Shown: one piece after another, positions 6,749 through 7,023 of the stretch
How the letters are laid out: the number at the start of each line of letters is the position of its first letter
How positions within the stretch are numbered: position 1 is the stretch's first letter
Assembly (NCBI GenBank): GCA_020629335.1
Contig: JAHDDN010000279.1
Coordinates: 1-7,023, forward strand
Length of the DNA stretch: 7,023 nucleotides
From: Chitinophagales bacterium
GTDB lineage: Bacteria; Bacteroidota; Bacteroidia; Chitinophagales; UBA2359
Direction of reading: 5' to 3'
Notes under the pieces: model-generated
What the model was told of the DNA's origin: nothing
The model's database searches: none
What the model saw: the letters and a program-made list of their open reading frames with translations, nothing else
Translations under genes and position numbers: made by a program

Positions 6749-6802
6749 TATACCCCGCTGGCGGGGTCAATCCGCAGGATTGGGGGTGGATAATCCCAAT
6801 CC
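6749..6802. repeat. 44-bp double-hairpin repeat, copy 2, with alternative stem
   Basis: Positions 6749-6792 match 5688-5731 at 43 of 44 bases, in direct orientation and 1061 bp apart. Copy 2 has an extra possibility: GGATTGGG (6777-6784) can pair with CCCAATCC (6795-6802) over 8 bp, competing with the internal CAATCC/GGATTG hairpin. It lies 27 bp after the stop of the preceding gene and could slow or end transcription, but there is no T-run, so it is not called a terminator. Confidence 0.8.
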
Positions 6803-6825
6803 TCAATTTACTGCTCACCGCAAAA

Positions 6826-6850
6826 GGGCGATCACAAGGATCGCCCCTAC
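6826..6850. repeat. GGGCGA hairpin repeat, copy 2
   Basis: GGGCGATC (6826-6833) pairs with GATCGCCC (6839-6846) across a 5-nt loop and is followed by CTAC. Compared with copy 1, the stem pair next to the closing C-G has changed from A-T to T-A on both arms, so pairing is kept. Confidence 0.75.
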
Positions 6851-6899
6851 ATCTTTCTATCGCAGCCGACACACAGCTCAGCCACTACCAATATTCAAT

Positions 6900-6925
6900 A
6901 TTACGCATTAAACATTACGCATTAA
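6900..6925. repeat. tandem ATTACGCATTAA boxes
   Basis: ATTACGCATTAA occurs at 6900-6911 and again at 6914-6925. A related ATTACGCATT lies at 5378-5387 in the left part of the same island. No function is evident. Confidence 0.6.
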
Positions 6926-7002
6926 TCATTATTATCCTCCTACCCTACTAAACCCCAAATAATTTTCGTATAATTACAAAATTAATTTATTATACATTCC
7001 CT

Positions 7003-7023
7003 ATGAATCAAAAAGAAGTATTA
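7003..7023 (+). CDS. 5' end of a rightward gene, cut by the window edge
   Basis: An ATG at 7003 opens MNQKEVL and runs into the window end. It follows a very AT-rich leader (6957-6999), the usual setting for a Bacteroidota start, and the repeat island ends shortly before it. Seven codons allow no family assignment. No clear TAnnTTTG box was found upstream. Confidence 0.4.

Noticed and set aside
5376..6925. Possible CRISPR array from the repeated short boxes
   Set aside because: Repeats are few, unevenly spaced and mostly palindromic; there are no regular spacers and no cas genes.

Overview
The window looks like chromosomal DNA of a Bacteroidota bacterium. It is AT-rich. The largest gene is preceded by a Bacteroidota-type promoter (TTG, 21 nt, TATCTTTG) rather than a TTGACA/TATAAT one, no clear Shine-Dalgarno sequence precedes the genes, and a secreted protein has a signal peptide ending in an A|Q cleavage site. 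A Saprospiraceae-like or neighbouring lineage is my guess from the style of the intergenic repeats; it is not proven here.

Layout. Positions 1-816 are intergenic, apart from a possible 13-codon start of a leftward gene at 1-39. This stretch holds competing hairpins (131-190), a structured repeat element A (361-580) that ends in a perfect 19-bp inverted repeat, a small hairpin (675-693) and the gyrA promoter (760-791). DNA gyrase subunit A follows at 817-3372. It is the real product of a longer open frame whose GTG start lies upstream of the promoter's -7 box. Ninety bases on is an exported TPR-repeat protein (3463-4647), closed by a strong intrinsic terminator (4654-4693). These two probably form the conserved, housekeeping part of the window.

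From about 4890 to 6930 the character changes to a repeat-rich island. It holds two further terminator-like hairpins with no gene in front of them, an operator-like dyad, two copies of a covarying GGGCGA hairpin, an inverted copy of element A (B, 5409-5558), two 44-bp direct copies of a double hairpin (5688-5731 and 6749-6792), and several ATTACGCATT boxes. Inside the island, bracketed by the 44-bp direct repeats, is one gene (5798-6721). It encodes a winged-helix plus kinesin-light-chain-type TPR protein that resembles the sensor half of a STAND NTPase but has no NTPase domain. The window ends with the first seven codons of another rightward gene (7003).

How the parts relate: gyrA and the TPR gene are co-oriented and may share a transcript. 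The orphan TPR gene has its own promoter-like dyad and, to judge by its more C-rich codons and flanking repeats, looks like an accessory insertion between the gyrA block and the next gene. No CRISPR array, tRNA, rRNA or recognisable transposase gene was seen. The most interesting items are the repeat-bracketed STAND-like half protein, the A/B structured element pair, and the dyads that overlap candidate promoters.
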